Source: JALCLA01 sp965653565
GTDB taxonomy: Bacteria; Pseudomonadota; Gammaproteobacteria; Xanthomonadales; Xanthomonadaceae
Length of the DNA: 46,191 nt
NCBI GenBank assembly: GCA_965653565.1
Contig: CBFHAI010000033.1
Span: 1 to 46,191, forward strand
Reading direction: 5' to 3'
This document shows positions 18,182 to 27,600 of the stretch, piece by piece. Within the stretch, counting starts at the first letter, position 1; each line of letters opens with the position of its first letter. Position numbers and translations under genes: made by a program. Below the pieces are notes generated by a model that saw only the letters and a program-made list of their open reading frames with translations, was not told where the DNA came from and searched no databases.

Positions 18182-19240
18182 GTGGGGCTGTTAGCTACCA
18201 ACAATGCACCGCTGATCGGCGTGGACATCAGTTCCACCGCCGTCAAGCTGCTGCAACTCAGTCAGACCGGTGGCCGGTTCCGCGTCGAACATTACGCGGT
18301 CGAGCCGTTGCCTCCCAATGCGGTCGTCGAAAAGAACATCGTCGAGGTCGAGGCGGTGGGCGAGGCGATCAAACGGGCCCTGGCCCGCTCCGGCGCCCGC
18401 ACCAAGCAGGCAGCCGCGGCCGTGGCCGGCTCGGCGGTGATCACCAAGGTGGTCCCGATGCAGGCCAATCTGAGCGAAGACGACATGGAGGATCAGATCC
18501 AGGTCGAGGCCGCCCAGTACATCCCGTACCCGATCGAGGAAGTCAGTCTCGATTTCGAGGTGCTGGGTCCGGTGAAGGACAACCCGGAAATGATCCAGGT
18601 GCTGCTCGCCGCCTCGCGCAGCGAGAACGTCGAAGTGCGCACCTCCGCGCTCGAGATCGGCGGCCTCACCGCGAAGGTGATGGATGTCGAGGCCTTCGCG
18701 ATGGAGAACGCCTTCCGCCTGATCGCCGATCAGCTGTCGGTGCCGAAGGACGCGCTGGTCGCGCTGGTCGACGTCGGCGCCACCATGACCACGCTCAACG
18801 TGTTGCGCAACCAGCGCAGCATCTACACCCGCGAACAAGTGTTCGGCGGCAAGCAGCTCACCGATGAGGTGATGCGCCGCTACGGTCTGTCGTACGAAGA
18901 AGCCGGCCTCGCCAAGCGCCAGGGCGGCCTGCCGGAAAGCTACGAAATCGAAGTGCTCGAGCCGTTCAAGGAAGCGATGGTGCAGCAGGTCAGCCGCCTG
19001 TTGCAGTTCTTTTACGCAGGCTCCGAGTTCAATCGCGTCGACCAGATCGTGCTGGCCGGCGGCTGCGCCTCGATCCCGGGCATCGCCGAGATGGTGGAAG
19101 AACAGATCGGCGTGCTCAGCATCGTGGCCAACCCGCTGGCCAACATGTCGCTGTCCTCGCGCGTACAGGCACAAGCGCTGGCGCAGGATGCGCCGGCCCT
19201 GATGATCGCCTGCGGCCTGGCTCTCAGGAGCTTCGACTGA
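18182..19240 (+). CDS. pilM: Type IV pilus inner-membrane platform protein PilM
   Basis: Actin/FtsA-like cytoplasmic ATP-binding protein that binds the PilN N-terminus in the pilus alignment complex. The product has 352 residues (P. aeruginosa 354). Motifs are the phosphate-1 loop IGVDISSTAVKLLQL, LVDVGATMTTLNV, and LAGGCASIPGIAEM near the C-terminus. The GTG at 18182 is preceded by AGGGGAG at 5 nt and gives the conserved short N-terminus. The stop overlaps the pilN ATG. Confidence 0.96.
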   Translation: MGLLATNNAPLIGVDISSTAVKLLQLSQTGGRFRVEHYAVEPLPPNAVVEKNIVEVEAVGEAIKRALARSGARTKQAAAAVAGSAVITKVVPMQANLSEDDMEDQIQVEAAQYIPYPIEEVSLDFEVLGPVKDNPEMIQVLLAASRSENVEVRTSALEIGGLTAKVMDVEAFAMENAFRLIADQLSVPKDALVALVDVGATMTTLNVLRNQRSIYTREQVFGGKQLTDEVMRRYGLSYEEAGLAKRQGGLPESYEIEVLEPFKEAMVQQVSRLLQFFYAGSEFNRVDQIVLAGGCASIPGIAEMVEEQIGVLSIVANPLANMSLSSRVQAQALAQDAPALMIACGLALRSFD

Positions 19241-19848
19241 TGGCCAAGATAAACTTACTTCCCTGGCGCGCCGAACGGCGCAAGCAACGCCAGAAAGAGT
19301 TCTACGGGATGCTCGGCGCGGCGGCCATTCTGGCCGTGCTGCTGTCGTTCGGCGTCGTCAAGTTCTTCGACATGAAGATCGCCAATCAGAACGCGCGCAA
19401 CGCGCATCTGACGGCGGAGATCGCCAGGCTCGACGCGGCGATCATCGAAATCGAAGCGCTCGACAAGAAGAAAGCCGAACTGCTCGCGCGCAAAGCCGTG
19501 ATCGAGCAGCTGCAGGCCAACCGTTCGCAGATGGTGCATCTGTTCGACGAACTGGTGCAGACGATTCCCGACGGCGTGCGGCTGAACGCGATCGAGCAGG
19601 CCGGCGACGACCTCACGCTGACCGGCGTGGCGCAGTCGAATGCGCGCGTGGCGTCCTACATGCGCGCACTCGAAGGTTCCGGCTGGATGACGGCGCCGGA
19701 CATATCGATCATCGAGGCCAAAGGCGGCGACAAGGGCATGCCTTTCAGCTTCTCGCTCAAGGTCAAGCTGATCAAGCCCAAGCGCGAGGGTGATCCCGAG
19801 GACGAAGAAGGCCTCGACACCACGGACGACCAGGGGAGTGCATCGTGA
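19240..19848 (+). CDS. pilN: Type IV pilus assembly protein PilN
   Basis: Bitopic inner-membrane protein whose cytoplasmic tail binds PilM and whose periplasmic part pairs with PilO. It has 202 residues. The N-terminal MAKINLLPWRAERRK contains the INLLPWR PilM-binding motif; a membrane segment lies at about 23-43, followed by a coiled coil and a ferredoxin-like domain. The C-terminus is acidic. It overlaps pilM by one base and pilO by four. Confidence 0.96.
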   Translation: MAKINLLPWRAERRKQRQKEFYGMLGAAAILAVLLSFGVVKFFDMKIANQNARNAHLTAEIARLDAAIIEIEALDKKKAELLARKAVIEQLQANRSQMVHLFDELVQTIPDGVRLNAIEQAGDDLTLTGVAQSNARVASYMRALEGSGWMTAPDISIIEAKGGDKGMPFSFSLKVKLIKPKREGDPEDEEGLDTTDDQGSAS

Positions 19849-20486
19849 GCAACGCGGGATTCAGTCTGCGCAACCTCGACACCAGCAACCCCGGCGGCTG
19901 GCCCACCTCCGTCAAACTGTTTTTCTGCGGCATGTTGATGCTGGTGATCGGGTTCCTGGCCTGGTATTTCTTCGTCAGCGAGCAACAAAAACAGGTCGAC
20001 GGCCTCAAGGCCGCCGAAATGGGCTTGCGCGCCGACTTCGAAACCAAGCAGGCCAAGGCCGTCAATCTCGAACCGCTGAAGCAGCAGCTGGCCGAGATGG
20101 AAGTGATGTTGCAGCAGATGCTGCGGCAGCTTCCCAGCAAAACCGAGATGCCCGACCTCATCGTCGACATCTCGCAGACCGCACTGGCCTCCGGCATCCA
20201 GAACGAACTGTTCCAGCCGCAGGCCGAAATCAAGAAAGAGTTCTATGCCGAGAAGCCGATTTCGCTGCGCATGGTGGGCACCTATCACCAGTTCGGCGCC
20301 TTCGTGAGCGGCGTGGCTTCGTTGCCGCGCGTGGTGATCATGACGATGCACGACATCTCGCTCAAACCGCGTACCGGCGGCAACTCGCTCGTGCTCGAAG
20401 GCACCGTGAAGACGTACCGCTATCTCGACGAAGAAGAAACGGCCGCAGCATCGGCTGCGGCGACGCCGCCCGCAGGAGGCCGGTAA
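19845..20486 (+). CDS. pilO: Type IV pilus assembly protein PilO
   Basis: Partner of PilN in the periplasmic alignment subcomplex. It has 213 residues, a membrane segment at about 26-46 (FFCGMLMLVIGFLAWYFFV), a coiled coil with QQLAEMEVMLQQMLRQLPSK, and the PilO core with TYHQFGAFVSGVASLPRVV, typical of the family. The GTG start overlaps the pilN stop. Confidence 0.95.
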   Translation: MSNAGFSLRNLDTSNPGGWPTSVKLFFCGMLMLVIGFLAWYFFVSEQQKQVDGLKAAEMGLRADFETKQAKAVNLEPLKQQLAEMEVMLQQMLRQLPSKTEMPDLIVDISQTALASGIQNELFQPQAEIKKEFYAEKPISLRMVGTYHQFGAFVSGVASLPRVVIMTMHDISLKPRTGGNSLVLEGTVKTYRYLDEEETAAASAAATPPAGGR

Positions 20487-20489
20487 CCC

Positions 20490-21026
20490 ATGGCGACCCT
20501 ATCGAATCGCTTCGGGGCCGGCCTGCGCATCGGCATCGTCTGTGTGCTCGCCCTCGCGGCTACAGGCTGCGCCGGGGGCATGGCCGACCTGGAGGCCTAC
20601 ATCGCCGAGGTGAAATCGCGCCCGGCGCCGCCGCTCGATCCCCTGCCTGTGATGCAGCAATTCGAAACCTTCGAATATGCCGCGCAGGACCTGCGCGACC
20701 CCTTCAGCAACCCGACCACCGAACAGACCGCCGCCGAGGGCTCCGGCCTGCGGCCGGATCCCGACCGGCGCAAGGAACCGCTCGAAGCCTTCCCGCTCGA
20801 TGGCCTCGACATGGTCGGCACGCTCGGCGAAGGCGGTGCGCTGATCGGGCTGATCATGGATCCGGACCGCGTGATCCATCGCGTCACCGGCGGCAATTAC
20901 ATGGGGCAGAACGACGGTCGCATCACCGGCATCTACGAGGACAAGATCGAACTGATCGAACTCGTGCCGGACGGCAACAACGGTTGGATCGAACGCCGCG
21001 CAGAAGTTGCGCTGGACGACTTATAG
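20490..21026 (+). CDS. pilP: Type IV pilus lipoprotein PilP
   Basis: Inner-membrane lipoprotein linking PilNO to the PilQ secretin. The 178-residue precursor has a signal peptide ending at Cys27 (ALAATGC). A linker with LRDPFSNP, a PilP signature, precedes the beta-sandwich HR domain (LDMVGTLGEGGALIGLI ... VTGGNYMGQNDGRI). An AGGAGG ribosome site lies before the ATG. Three bases separate it from pilO. Confidence 0.95.
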   Translation: MATLSNRFGAGLRIGIVCVLALAATGCAGGMADLEAYIAEVKSRPAPPLDPLPVMQQFETFEYAAQDLRDPFSNPTTEQTAAEGSGLRPDPDRRKEPLEAFPLDGLDMVGTLGEGGALIGLIMDPDRVIHRVTGGNYMGQNDGRITGIYEDKIELIELVPDGNNGWIERRAEVALDDL

Positions 21027-21044
21027 GGATTGGGGGATAGCACG

Positions 21045-23303
21045 ATGACCGCGACGAACATCAATCTCCAGGGAGTGGGGCCGGTCCGGTGGCACCGAGC
21101 GGCGCTGCTCGCGTGGATGACCCTGGTAGCCTCGTTCTCGGCGCAGGCCGAAAACGTGCTGCAGGATATCCGCTACGTGCCTGGCGATGCCGGACGGGTC
21201 GATATCACCCTGCAACTTAGCGAAGGCGCGACCGGTGCACAGGTGTTCACCACCGACGAGCCGCCGCGCATCGCCGTGGACCTGCCCGACACGCGCAACG
21301 CCTTCGAACAGCGCCGGCTCAATGTCGGTTCGGGTGCCACCAGTGCCATCAGCGCGGTGGAAGCCGCCGGCCGCACCCGCGTGGTGGTCGATCTGTTCCG
21401 TCCGGCGTCGTACGAAACGCGCATGGAAGGCAACAACTTCGTGCTCAGCGTGTCGGGCGGTGCGGTGGGCGCGCGCAGCATCGAAACCAGCGCGACGATG
21501 GTGTCCAACGATCCGAGCAAGCAGTACGCAGCGGCAGTCAGCGTTTCCGGCGTCGATTTCCGCCGTACGCCCGAGGGCGGCGGACGCGTGATCGTTTCCT
21601 TCAACAGCGGCGGCGCACCCGTCGACATGCGCAGCGAAGGGCAGCGCATCGTCATCGAAATGCCCGGCGTGAAAATTCCCGCCGATCAGGTGCAGAAGCT
21701 CGACGTGCTCGATTTCGCGACGCCGGTGCAAACCATCGAAGCCAGCGACACCGCCGGTGGCGGCCGCATCACGATCGTCAACAGCGGTCCGTTCGAATCG
21801 ATGGCCTACCAGGCCGGCAACGAGTACGTGGTCGAGGTCTCTCCGCCGGCAGTGGCCATCGTCGATGCCAACGGCGAAGTGGAACTCGAAGAAGGCGTGT
21901 ACGTCGGCAAGCCGGTGACGTTCAACTTCCAGGACATCCCGGTCCGTACCGTGCTGCAGCTGATCGCCGAAGAGTCGGGCCTGAACGTGGTCGCGGCCGA
22001 CACGGTGACGGGCAACGTGACGCTACGGCTGATCAATGTGCCGTGGGACCAGGCGCTCGAAATCGTGCTGCGCGCCAAGGGCCTGGATCAGCGCCGCGAC
22101 GGCAACGTGGTGTGGGTGGCGCCGCAGCCGGAGCTGGCTTCCTACGAGAAGGCCCAGGCCGAGGCGCGCCTCGCCAACGAAGCGCTGTCGCCGCTGCTCA
22201 CCGAATACATCCAGATCAACTATGCCAACGCCGAAGACATCGCTTCGCTGCTGACCGAAGACAGCAAGAAGAGCGATCAGGCCGCCGGTGGCCAGCAGAC
22301 GATCGGCGCCGACATGGGCGGATTCCTTTCGCCTCGCGGCAGCGTGACGTTCGACGCGCGCACCAACACCATCCTGCTCAACGATACCGCCGAAAAGATT
22401 GTCGAAGTGCGGCGCCTGATCGCGCTGCTCGATCGTCCGGTCGACCAGGTGCTGATCGAAGCGAAGATCGTCATCGCCTCGGAAGACTTCGCCAAAGAGC
22501 TCGGCGCGCGCTTCGGCGTCAGCGGCGGCTACGAAGACAGCAATGGCAACATCATCACCACCACCGGTTCGCTCGGCGGTGCCGACCGCATGGCCAATCT
22601 GGCCCTGGCCAACCGCTTCGCGGGACGCGGCGGCGGCTTGCCGGTGACGCAGCCGGGTGGTGCGGGTTCGGGTATTACCGTGCCGTCTATCGGCGATCGC
22701 TTGAACGTCAATCTGCCGGTGGCCGGCTCCACCGGTGCGATCGGTTTCGCGATCCTGGGTGCCGATTACCTGCTCGATCTCGAGCTGTCGGCGCTCGAGA
22801 CCGAGGGCCGCGGCGAAGTCGTCTCGAATCCGCGCGTGATCACCGCCAACCAGCGCGAAGCGACGATCCGCCAGGGCGACGAAGTCGGCTACGTCACCAT
22901 CGCGCCGACCGCCGGCACCATTCCGATTCCGAACGTGCAGTTCAAGGAAGTGTTGCTCGAACTCATCGTCACGCCGACGATCACCAAGGATGGCCGCGTC
23001 TTCCTCGTGCTCGCCGTCAAGAAGGACGACATCGAGGGCTTCGTCGAAACCTCGATCGGCGACGTGCCGCAGATCGCCACGCGCGAAATCAGCACGGCGG
23101 TGCTGGTCGACAACGGTCAGACGGTTGTCGTGGGCGGCGTGTATGAATTCAGCAGTCGCGAAGATCTGGCCAAGGTGCCGTTCCTCGGCGACATCCCGGT
23201 GCTGGGCAATCTGTTCAAGCGCAAGGGTCGCGAAACACAAAAGGCCGAACTGTTGATCTTCGTGACACCCAAGATCCTGGTCGTGCCGGGTCGCAGCGAA
23301 TGA
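21045..23303 (+). CDS. pilQ: Type IV pilus secretin PilQ
   Basis: Outer-membrane multimeric channel through which the pilus exits. The 752-residue precursor has an N-terminal signal peptide ending near SFSAQA, two AMIN domains for peptidoglycan binding (about 35-260), an STN/N0 domain (VTFNFQDIPVRTVLQLIAEESGLNVV), an N1 domain and the secretin core with ETEGRGEVVSNPRVITANQ and the C-terminal VPFLGDIPVLGNLFK. I chose the ATG at 21045 over a TTG at 21030 because the G-rich ribosome site lies between them. It closes the pilMNOPQ block. Confidence 0.96.
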   Translation: MTATNINLQGVGPVRWHRAALLAWMTLVASFSAQAENVLQDIRYVPGDAGRVDITLQLSEGATGAQVFTTDEPPRIAVDLPDTRNAFEQRRLNVGSGATSAISAVEAAGRTRVVVDLFRPASYETRMEGNNFVLSVSGGAVGARSIETSATMVSNDPSKQYAAAVSVSGVDFRRTPEGGGRVIVSFNSGGAPVDMRSEGQRIVIEMPGVKIPADQVQKLDVLDFATPVQTIEASDTAGGGRITIVNSGPFESMAYQAGNEYVVEVSPPAVAIVDANGEVELEEGVYVGKPVTFNFQDIPVRTVLQLIAEESGLNVVAADTVTGNVTLRLINVPWDQALEIVLRAKGLDQRRDGNVVWVAPQPELASYEKAQAEARLANEALSPLLTEYIQINYANAEDIASLLTEDSKKSDQAAGGQQTIGADMGGFLSPRGSVTFDARTNTILLNDTAEKIVEVRRLIALLDRPVDQVLIEAKIVIASEDFAKELGARFGVSGGYEDSNGNIITTTGSLGGADRMANLALANRFAGRGGGLPVTQPGGAGSGITVPSIGDRLNVNLPVAGSTGAIGFAILGADYLLDLELSALETEGRGEVVSNPRVITANQREATIRQGDEVGYVTIAPTAGTIPIPNVQFKEVLLELIVTPTITKDGRVFLVLAVKKDDIEGFVETSIGDVPQIATREISTAVLVDNGQTVVVGGVYEFSSREDLAKVPFLGDIPVLGNLFKRKGRETQKAELLIFVTPKILVVPGRSE

Positions 23304-23371
23304 GCGCCTCGGCGCTGACGATCCAGAATCACAATGAGCGCAGGAAGCGTACTGGTTTGCGGAGAGACCCC

Positions 23372-26260
23372 ATGAAATTTGCATCCCCTTTCAAGAGTGT
23401 GATGTTGCTGCTCCTGGCAACAGCGCTGACCGCCTGCGGCGGCGGCGGTAGCGACGGCGGCGCAACAACGGCGCCGAAAATCAATGCGACGGCGACGCCG
23501 ACCGCGGCGACCATCGGCATCAACTCTGCTACCGACATCACGGTCAGAGTCACGCAGCAGAGTGGCGCCCCGGTAGCCGACGGCACGCCGGTAACCGCGT
23601 CGGTCGCCAGCGGCAGCGGCAATATCGCGTCGTTCACCGGTGGAAACAACGCCACTACGGTCGGCGGCAACGCGCGCTTCCGGTTCCAGAGTGCGGCTAC
23701 AGCCGGTCCGGCAACCATCACGTTCAATGCGGGCAGCGGAACGCTCACGACCACCGCGTCCACGACGGTGACCGTCGCCGGCCCGTCGACTGGCGACTCG
23801 CGGCTGACCTTGCAGGCAGTAAGCACTTCGCTGCCGATCAACGCTTTCAACGCCGATCCGTTCCTCGGCTCGCCCTACATGACCGAGGTCGTGATCACCG
23901 CGCGCTCCGTCACCGGGCAGTTGCAGAGCCTCGAGAATGGTGTCCAAGTGTCGCTCAATCCGATCGGCGCTACCGGCGGTTTCACCACGCTGGACGATCC
24001 GGAAACCGACGATGAAAACGAATTCTTCATTCGTCTGGGACAGGGTCCGGTCGATCTCGAAGCCGGCAAGGCAACGATTTTCGTGCACTCGCTGAACTTC
24101 TCGGGGCAGACCACGCTGACGGTCACCTACCTCGATCCGGAAACCGAGCAGACCGTTGTTTCCACCTTGGTTTTCGACATCAGCACGGTCACCCCGCCGC
24201 TGCCTTCGAGCATCACCCTGAGCCCGGTCGGACAGCCGATCTATGTGCAGGGTTCGGGCGGCAATACCAGCGGCCAGATCGAAATCTTCGTCGCCGACGG
24301 CATCGGCCAACCGGTTCCCAATCCGGTCAGCGGCAACAACGCCTTCAACAACGTGCGCCTGGAAATCGTCGGCGAAGACAACGGCGAGCGCCTGAGCGGC
24401 GTCAATGCCGCGGGCCAGCCGGTCAGCGGCCGCAGCATCGTGGTGCGCACCACCGGCGGTGTCGCGGGTGCGATCTTCACCGCGGGCACGCGTACCGGCA
24501 ACTTCGTGGTGCGTGCCACGGCCGATCGTGCCGACAACAACGTCGACAACGGCATCAGCGATCCGGTGACTGCCGATCGCATCATGATCGTGTCCGACGG
24601 TCGCTTGTTCAGCATCGAAATCACCTCGCCGTTCCAGAATGCGATCACGGTCAACCCGCTGCCGGTCGACCCGGAAGTCGAGCCTGAGCCGGGCTCGCTG
24701 CCGAACGATCCGGATGGCACGTACAGCCTGACCGTCGCGATCATCGCGACCGACCGCCAGGGCAACCCGGTGCTGCCCGGCACGCCGATCCGCTTCGGCC
24801 TGATCGACGAACCGCAATTGCTCGATATCGGCGATTTCCTGATCTCGGGCGACGACGGCAACCCGCAGGAAGGCGGCACGCTGTTCACCGCGCCGACCGG
24901 CCAGTTCACCACGGCAGGCGGCGGCGCCGGCCCGGGCGATACGCTGGTGTTGTTCGGCAAGGAAGTGATCGGCAACCGCGATCATGAAAGCGCGCGCGTC
25001 GTGGCTTCCGTCACCAACGCCACCAGCCTCACCGTGCAGCGCCGCTTCAATTTCAACGACGACACCGGCGTGAGCGTCAACTCAGGCAATGTGTTGCCGT
25101 ATGTGATCGGTCGCGCGGTGGTCGGCAACATCGCGGCCAATGCCTTCACCGACGCCAACGGCGTCGCCCGTACCCAGATGAACTACCCGGTGTCCGCGGT
25201 CGGCAAGCGCGTCATCGTCTGGGCGCAGGGCGACGGCGATATCGTCAACGGCACTCCGGAGTCGGTCGCCGATGTCGACCTGCTCGCCTATCCCGGTATC
25301 GCTGCCTTGATCATCACGGCCAGCCCGTCGTCGATTCCCGCCAATGGAACCTACGACGTGCTGGTTTGCCTGACGGATGCGTTCGATGCTCCGATCCGCA
25401 GCACGTTCATCGGCTTCGCCTTCCGCGAACTCGACGGCAATGGCTCGGTCGACGGCGTCGCGGGTGGTGGAACCGTCGCCGATCCGACCGGTGCAGATGG
25501 TTGTACGGTGGCCAGCGTCACGACCTCCGGCGTTTCACAAGACGGCGGGGAATTGGATTTCTTCGTGCCGGGCGTCGAGGAAGTGGCGACGGTCGAAATC
25601 GTGCGCGGCGAACTCGTGCTGCAGGCGCGTCCGTCGGTCATCACCACGACCAGCCAGCTCGTCACGCTGACCTTGCTCAACAGCAGCGGCCAGCCGCAGT
25701 CCGGCTACGCGATCGACGGCGAATGCACCGGTGAGAACGACACCATCATTGCGCTGTCGAATGGCCCGGGCACGACCAATGCCAATGGCCAGACCACGGT
25801 GCAGGTGACTTCCACCAACCTCAATCAGATTGGCCAGGCGGGCGGCGGCGAGTGCACCTTCCGCACCGTGGATGGTTCGGCCGAGACGACTGTCGAAATC
25901 ATCGGCAGGGATCTTTGCCTCACCGAATTCAGCCCGCCGCCGGAAGGTTGCGAGGACGACGCCGAAGATTTCACCGTCACGCTCACGCTGATCGATGCCA
26001 ACCCGGCGGGCAACACGCAGTTCACCGTCGGCAGCTCGCCGGCCGGACTGGTCTGCTCGGTGCCCGATGGCGGTACCCAGGAATGCACCGGTGACTTCGA
26101 AGAAGGCACCAACGTCATCCTCGCCACCACGCCGAGCAACAGCGGCCCCGAAGTTCATTGGACCGGTTCCTGCGCGCCGCAGGACGGAGCCAACCCGGAC
26201 AACGTGGCCTTGTTGAACGTCACCGGCGACATCGACTGCACGGCGACGCGCCAGCCGTAA
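23372..26260 (+). CDS. Large Ig-like surface lipoprotein
   Basis: A 962-residue lipoprotein. The signal peptide MKFASPFKSVMLLLLATALT ends at a perfect lipobox (LTAC, Cys22) followed by Gly/Ser-rich linker residues. The body consists of tandem Ig-like beta domains of the Big/invasin type (ITVRVTQQSGAPVADGTPV, VAIIATDRQGNPVLPGTPI, LLNSSGQPQSGYAIDG). The last 100 residues resemble a divergent InlB-type bacterial repeat (SSPAGLVCSVPDGG ... HWTGSC). Apart from Cys22 all Cys residues lie in the final third. Start: ATG with GGAGAG upstream. It follows pilQ by 68 bp and may be cotranscribed. It could be an adhesin or pilus-associated surface factor; that role is not shown by sequence. Confidence 0.8.
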   Translation: MKFASPFKSVMLLLLATALTACGGGGSDGGATTAPKINATATPTAATIGINSATDITVRVTQQSGAPVADGTPVTASVASGSGNIASFTGGNNATTVGGNARFRFQSAATAGPATITFNAGSGTLTTTASTTVTVAGPSTGDSRLTLQAVSTSLPINAFNADPFLGSPYMTEVVITARSVTGQLQSLENGVQVSLNPIGATGGFTTLDDPETDDENEFFIRLGQGPVDLEAGKATIFVHSLNFSGQTTLTVTYLDPETEQTVVSTLVFDISTVTPPLPSSITLSPVGQPIYVQGSGGNTSGQIEIFVADGIGQPVPNPVSGNNAFNNVRLEIVGEDNGERLSGVNAAGQPVSGRSIVVRTTGGVAGAIFTAGTRTGNFVVRATADRADNNVDNGISDPVTADRIMIVSDGRLFSIEITSPFQNAITVNPLPVDPEVEPEPGSLPNDPDGTYSLTVAIIATDRQGNPVLPGTPIRFGLIDEPQLLDIGDFLISGDDGNPQEGGTLFTAPTGQFTTAGGGAGPGDTLVLFGKEVIGNRDHESARVVASVTNATSLTVQRRFNFNDDTGVSVNSGNVLPYVIGRAVVGNIAANAFTDANGVARTQMNYPVSAVGKRVIVWAQGDGDIVNGTPESVADVDLLAYPGIAALIITASPSSIPANGTYDVLVCLTDAFDAPIRSTFIGFAFRELDGNGSVDGVAGGGTVADPTGADGCTVASVTTSGVSQDGGELDFFVPGVEEVATVEIVRGELVLQARPSVITTTSQLVTLTLLNSSGQPQSGYAIDGECTGENDTIIALSNGPGTTNANGQTTVQVTSTNLNQIGQAGGGECTFRTVDGSAETTVEIIGRDLCLTEFSPPPEGCEDDAEDFTVTLTLIDANPAGNTQFTVGSSPAGLVCSVPDGGTQECTGDFEEGTNVILATTPSNSGPEVHWTGSCAPQDGANPDNVALLNVTGDIDCTATRQP

Positions 26261-26290
26261 GGCCCGCACGCCAGCGCAGGATGTTCCGCA

Positions 26291-26320
26291 GGAAAAGGGC
26301 CGCTTGCGCGGCCCTTTTCC
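26291..26320 (+). terminator. Rho-independent terminator after the Ig-like lipoprotein
   Basis: A perfect 13-bp stem with 4-nt TTGC loop (26291-26303 with 26308-26320), the 3' arm ending in TTTTCC. It lies 31 bp after the lipoprotein stop and separates the pil block from the EAL gene. The mirrored A-tract lets it work on both strands. Confidence 0.85.
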
Positions 26321-26372
26321 GTTACGCGAGACTGGTGTTGCCCGCCCCTGCAACGAAGCACCCGGAGCCATC

Positions 26373-27536
26373 GTGTCGACTCGCCTGCTACTGCGCCGCG
26401 ACGAAGTGCTGTTCCGCGAAGGCGATGCGCCGACCAGCGCCTACCTGATCGAAAGCGGCGAGGTGGAAATCACCACCCAGCGCGGCCAGCGTTTCGTCAA
26501 ACTCGCGCATCTGGGAGCGGGCGACCTGGTCGGCGAAATGGCGGTGATCGACGAATCGCCGCGCACCGCCACCGCGCGTGCGGTCAGCGACTGCACGCTG
26601 CTGGCGATCGACAAGACGCAGATCGCCGAGCGCCTGCAACAAACCGATCCGATCATCCGCGCCCTGCTCGAAGGCCAGCTCAAGCGCTACCGCGGCGCAC
26701 TCGCCGCGATGCAGGGCCGCGCGGCGCCGGTCGGCGACGAAACGCAGGCCGCCAGCGAAATCGCCGGCATCGGCAAGATCCGGCTCGACAGCCAGCTGCG
26801 CGAAGCGCTCGCCAGCGGCGATCTGGATCTGCGCCTGCAGCCGCTGCTGGAAATCGCCAGCGGACGCATCGCCGGCTACGAAGCGCTGGTGCGCTGGACG
26901 CATCCGGAACGCGGCCCGGTATCGCCGGCCGAATTCATCGCGCTGGCCGAAGAAACCTCGCTCATCGTTCCGGTGGGCGAGTACGTGCTCGACGCCGCCG
27001 TCGAGGCGCTCTCGGTGTTCCGCAGTCACGGCACTTCGCCGCTGCCCTTCATCGCGATCAATGTCTCGGCGCGCCAGCTCGCCGAAGCCGGGCTGATCGA
27101 ACGCATCGTCGAGCGCACCCGCGCCGCGGGCATCGAGCCTAACCGCATCAAGGTCGAGATCACCGAAAGCCAGGCGCTGAACTACGAGCAGGTGAAGGAA
27201 GTCGTCGCGCACTGCCACCGCGAAGGCATCGAAGTGGCGCTCGACGATTTCGGCACCGGCTTCTCCAATCTCGGCCACCTGCACGAACTGCCGTTCGACA
27301 CGGTGAAGGTGGATCAGGCCTTCGCCCGCACCATGATGACCGACGCGCGCGCCATGGCGCTGGTCGAGTCCATCGTGCAGATGATCCACGCGCTCGGTGC
27401 CAGCGTGGTGGTCGAGGGTATCGAAACCGCCGCCCAGCTCGATGTGCTGCGCCGTCTGGGCTGCCGCTACGCCCAGGGCTACTTCGTCGGCCGGCCCCAA
27501 CCTCTGGCGGATGTGCTCGAGCCGGCGCGCGCCTAA
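26373..27536 (+). CDS. Cyclic-nucleotide-binding EAL-domain c-di-GMP phosphodiesterase
   Basis: Predicted to hydrolyse c-di-GMP under control of a bound cyclic nucleotide. The 387-residue soluble protein has a CRP-like cNMP domain at about 1-110 with a phosphate-binding cassette (GEMAVIDESPRTATARA, Glu55 and Arg64), a short linker, and an EAL domain at about 135-380. Catalytic residues look complete: Glu170 in YEALVRW, Asn in INVSARQL, Glu in VEITES, Asp-Asp in ALDDFGTGFSN, Lys in VKVDQAF, Glu in VVEGIET and Gln in AQGYFVGRP. The GTG is chosen from GGAG at 6 nt. The same architecture is known from Bdellovibrio Bd1971, a cAMP-sensing phosphodiesterase. Confidence 0.88.
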   Translation: MSTRLLLRRDEVLFREGDAPTSAYLIESGEVEITTQRGQRFVKLAHLGAGDLVGEMAVIDESPRTATARAVSDCTLLAIDKTQIAERLQQTDPIIRALLEGQLKRYRGALAAMQGRAAPVGDETQAASEIAGIGKIRLDSQLREALASGDLDLRLQPLLEIASGRIAGYEALVRWTHPERGPVSPAEFIALAEETSLIVPVGEYVLDAAVEALSVFRSHGTSPLPFIAINVSARQLAEAGLIERIVERTRAAGIEPNRIKVEITESQALNYEQVKEVVAHCHREGIEVALDDFGTGFSNLGHLHELPFDTVKVDQAFARTMMTDARAMALVESIVQMIHALGASVVVEGIETAAQLDVLRRLGCRYAQGYFVGRPQPLADVLEPARA

Positions 27537-27600
27537 GCTCGCCGCCTGAACCTTCGCTCCCGTCCGGGGTCGAAGCCGCCACTTCTGCCAGGGTCACTGC

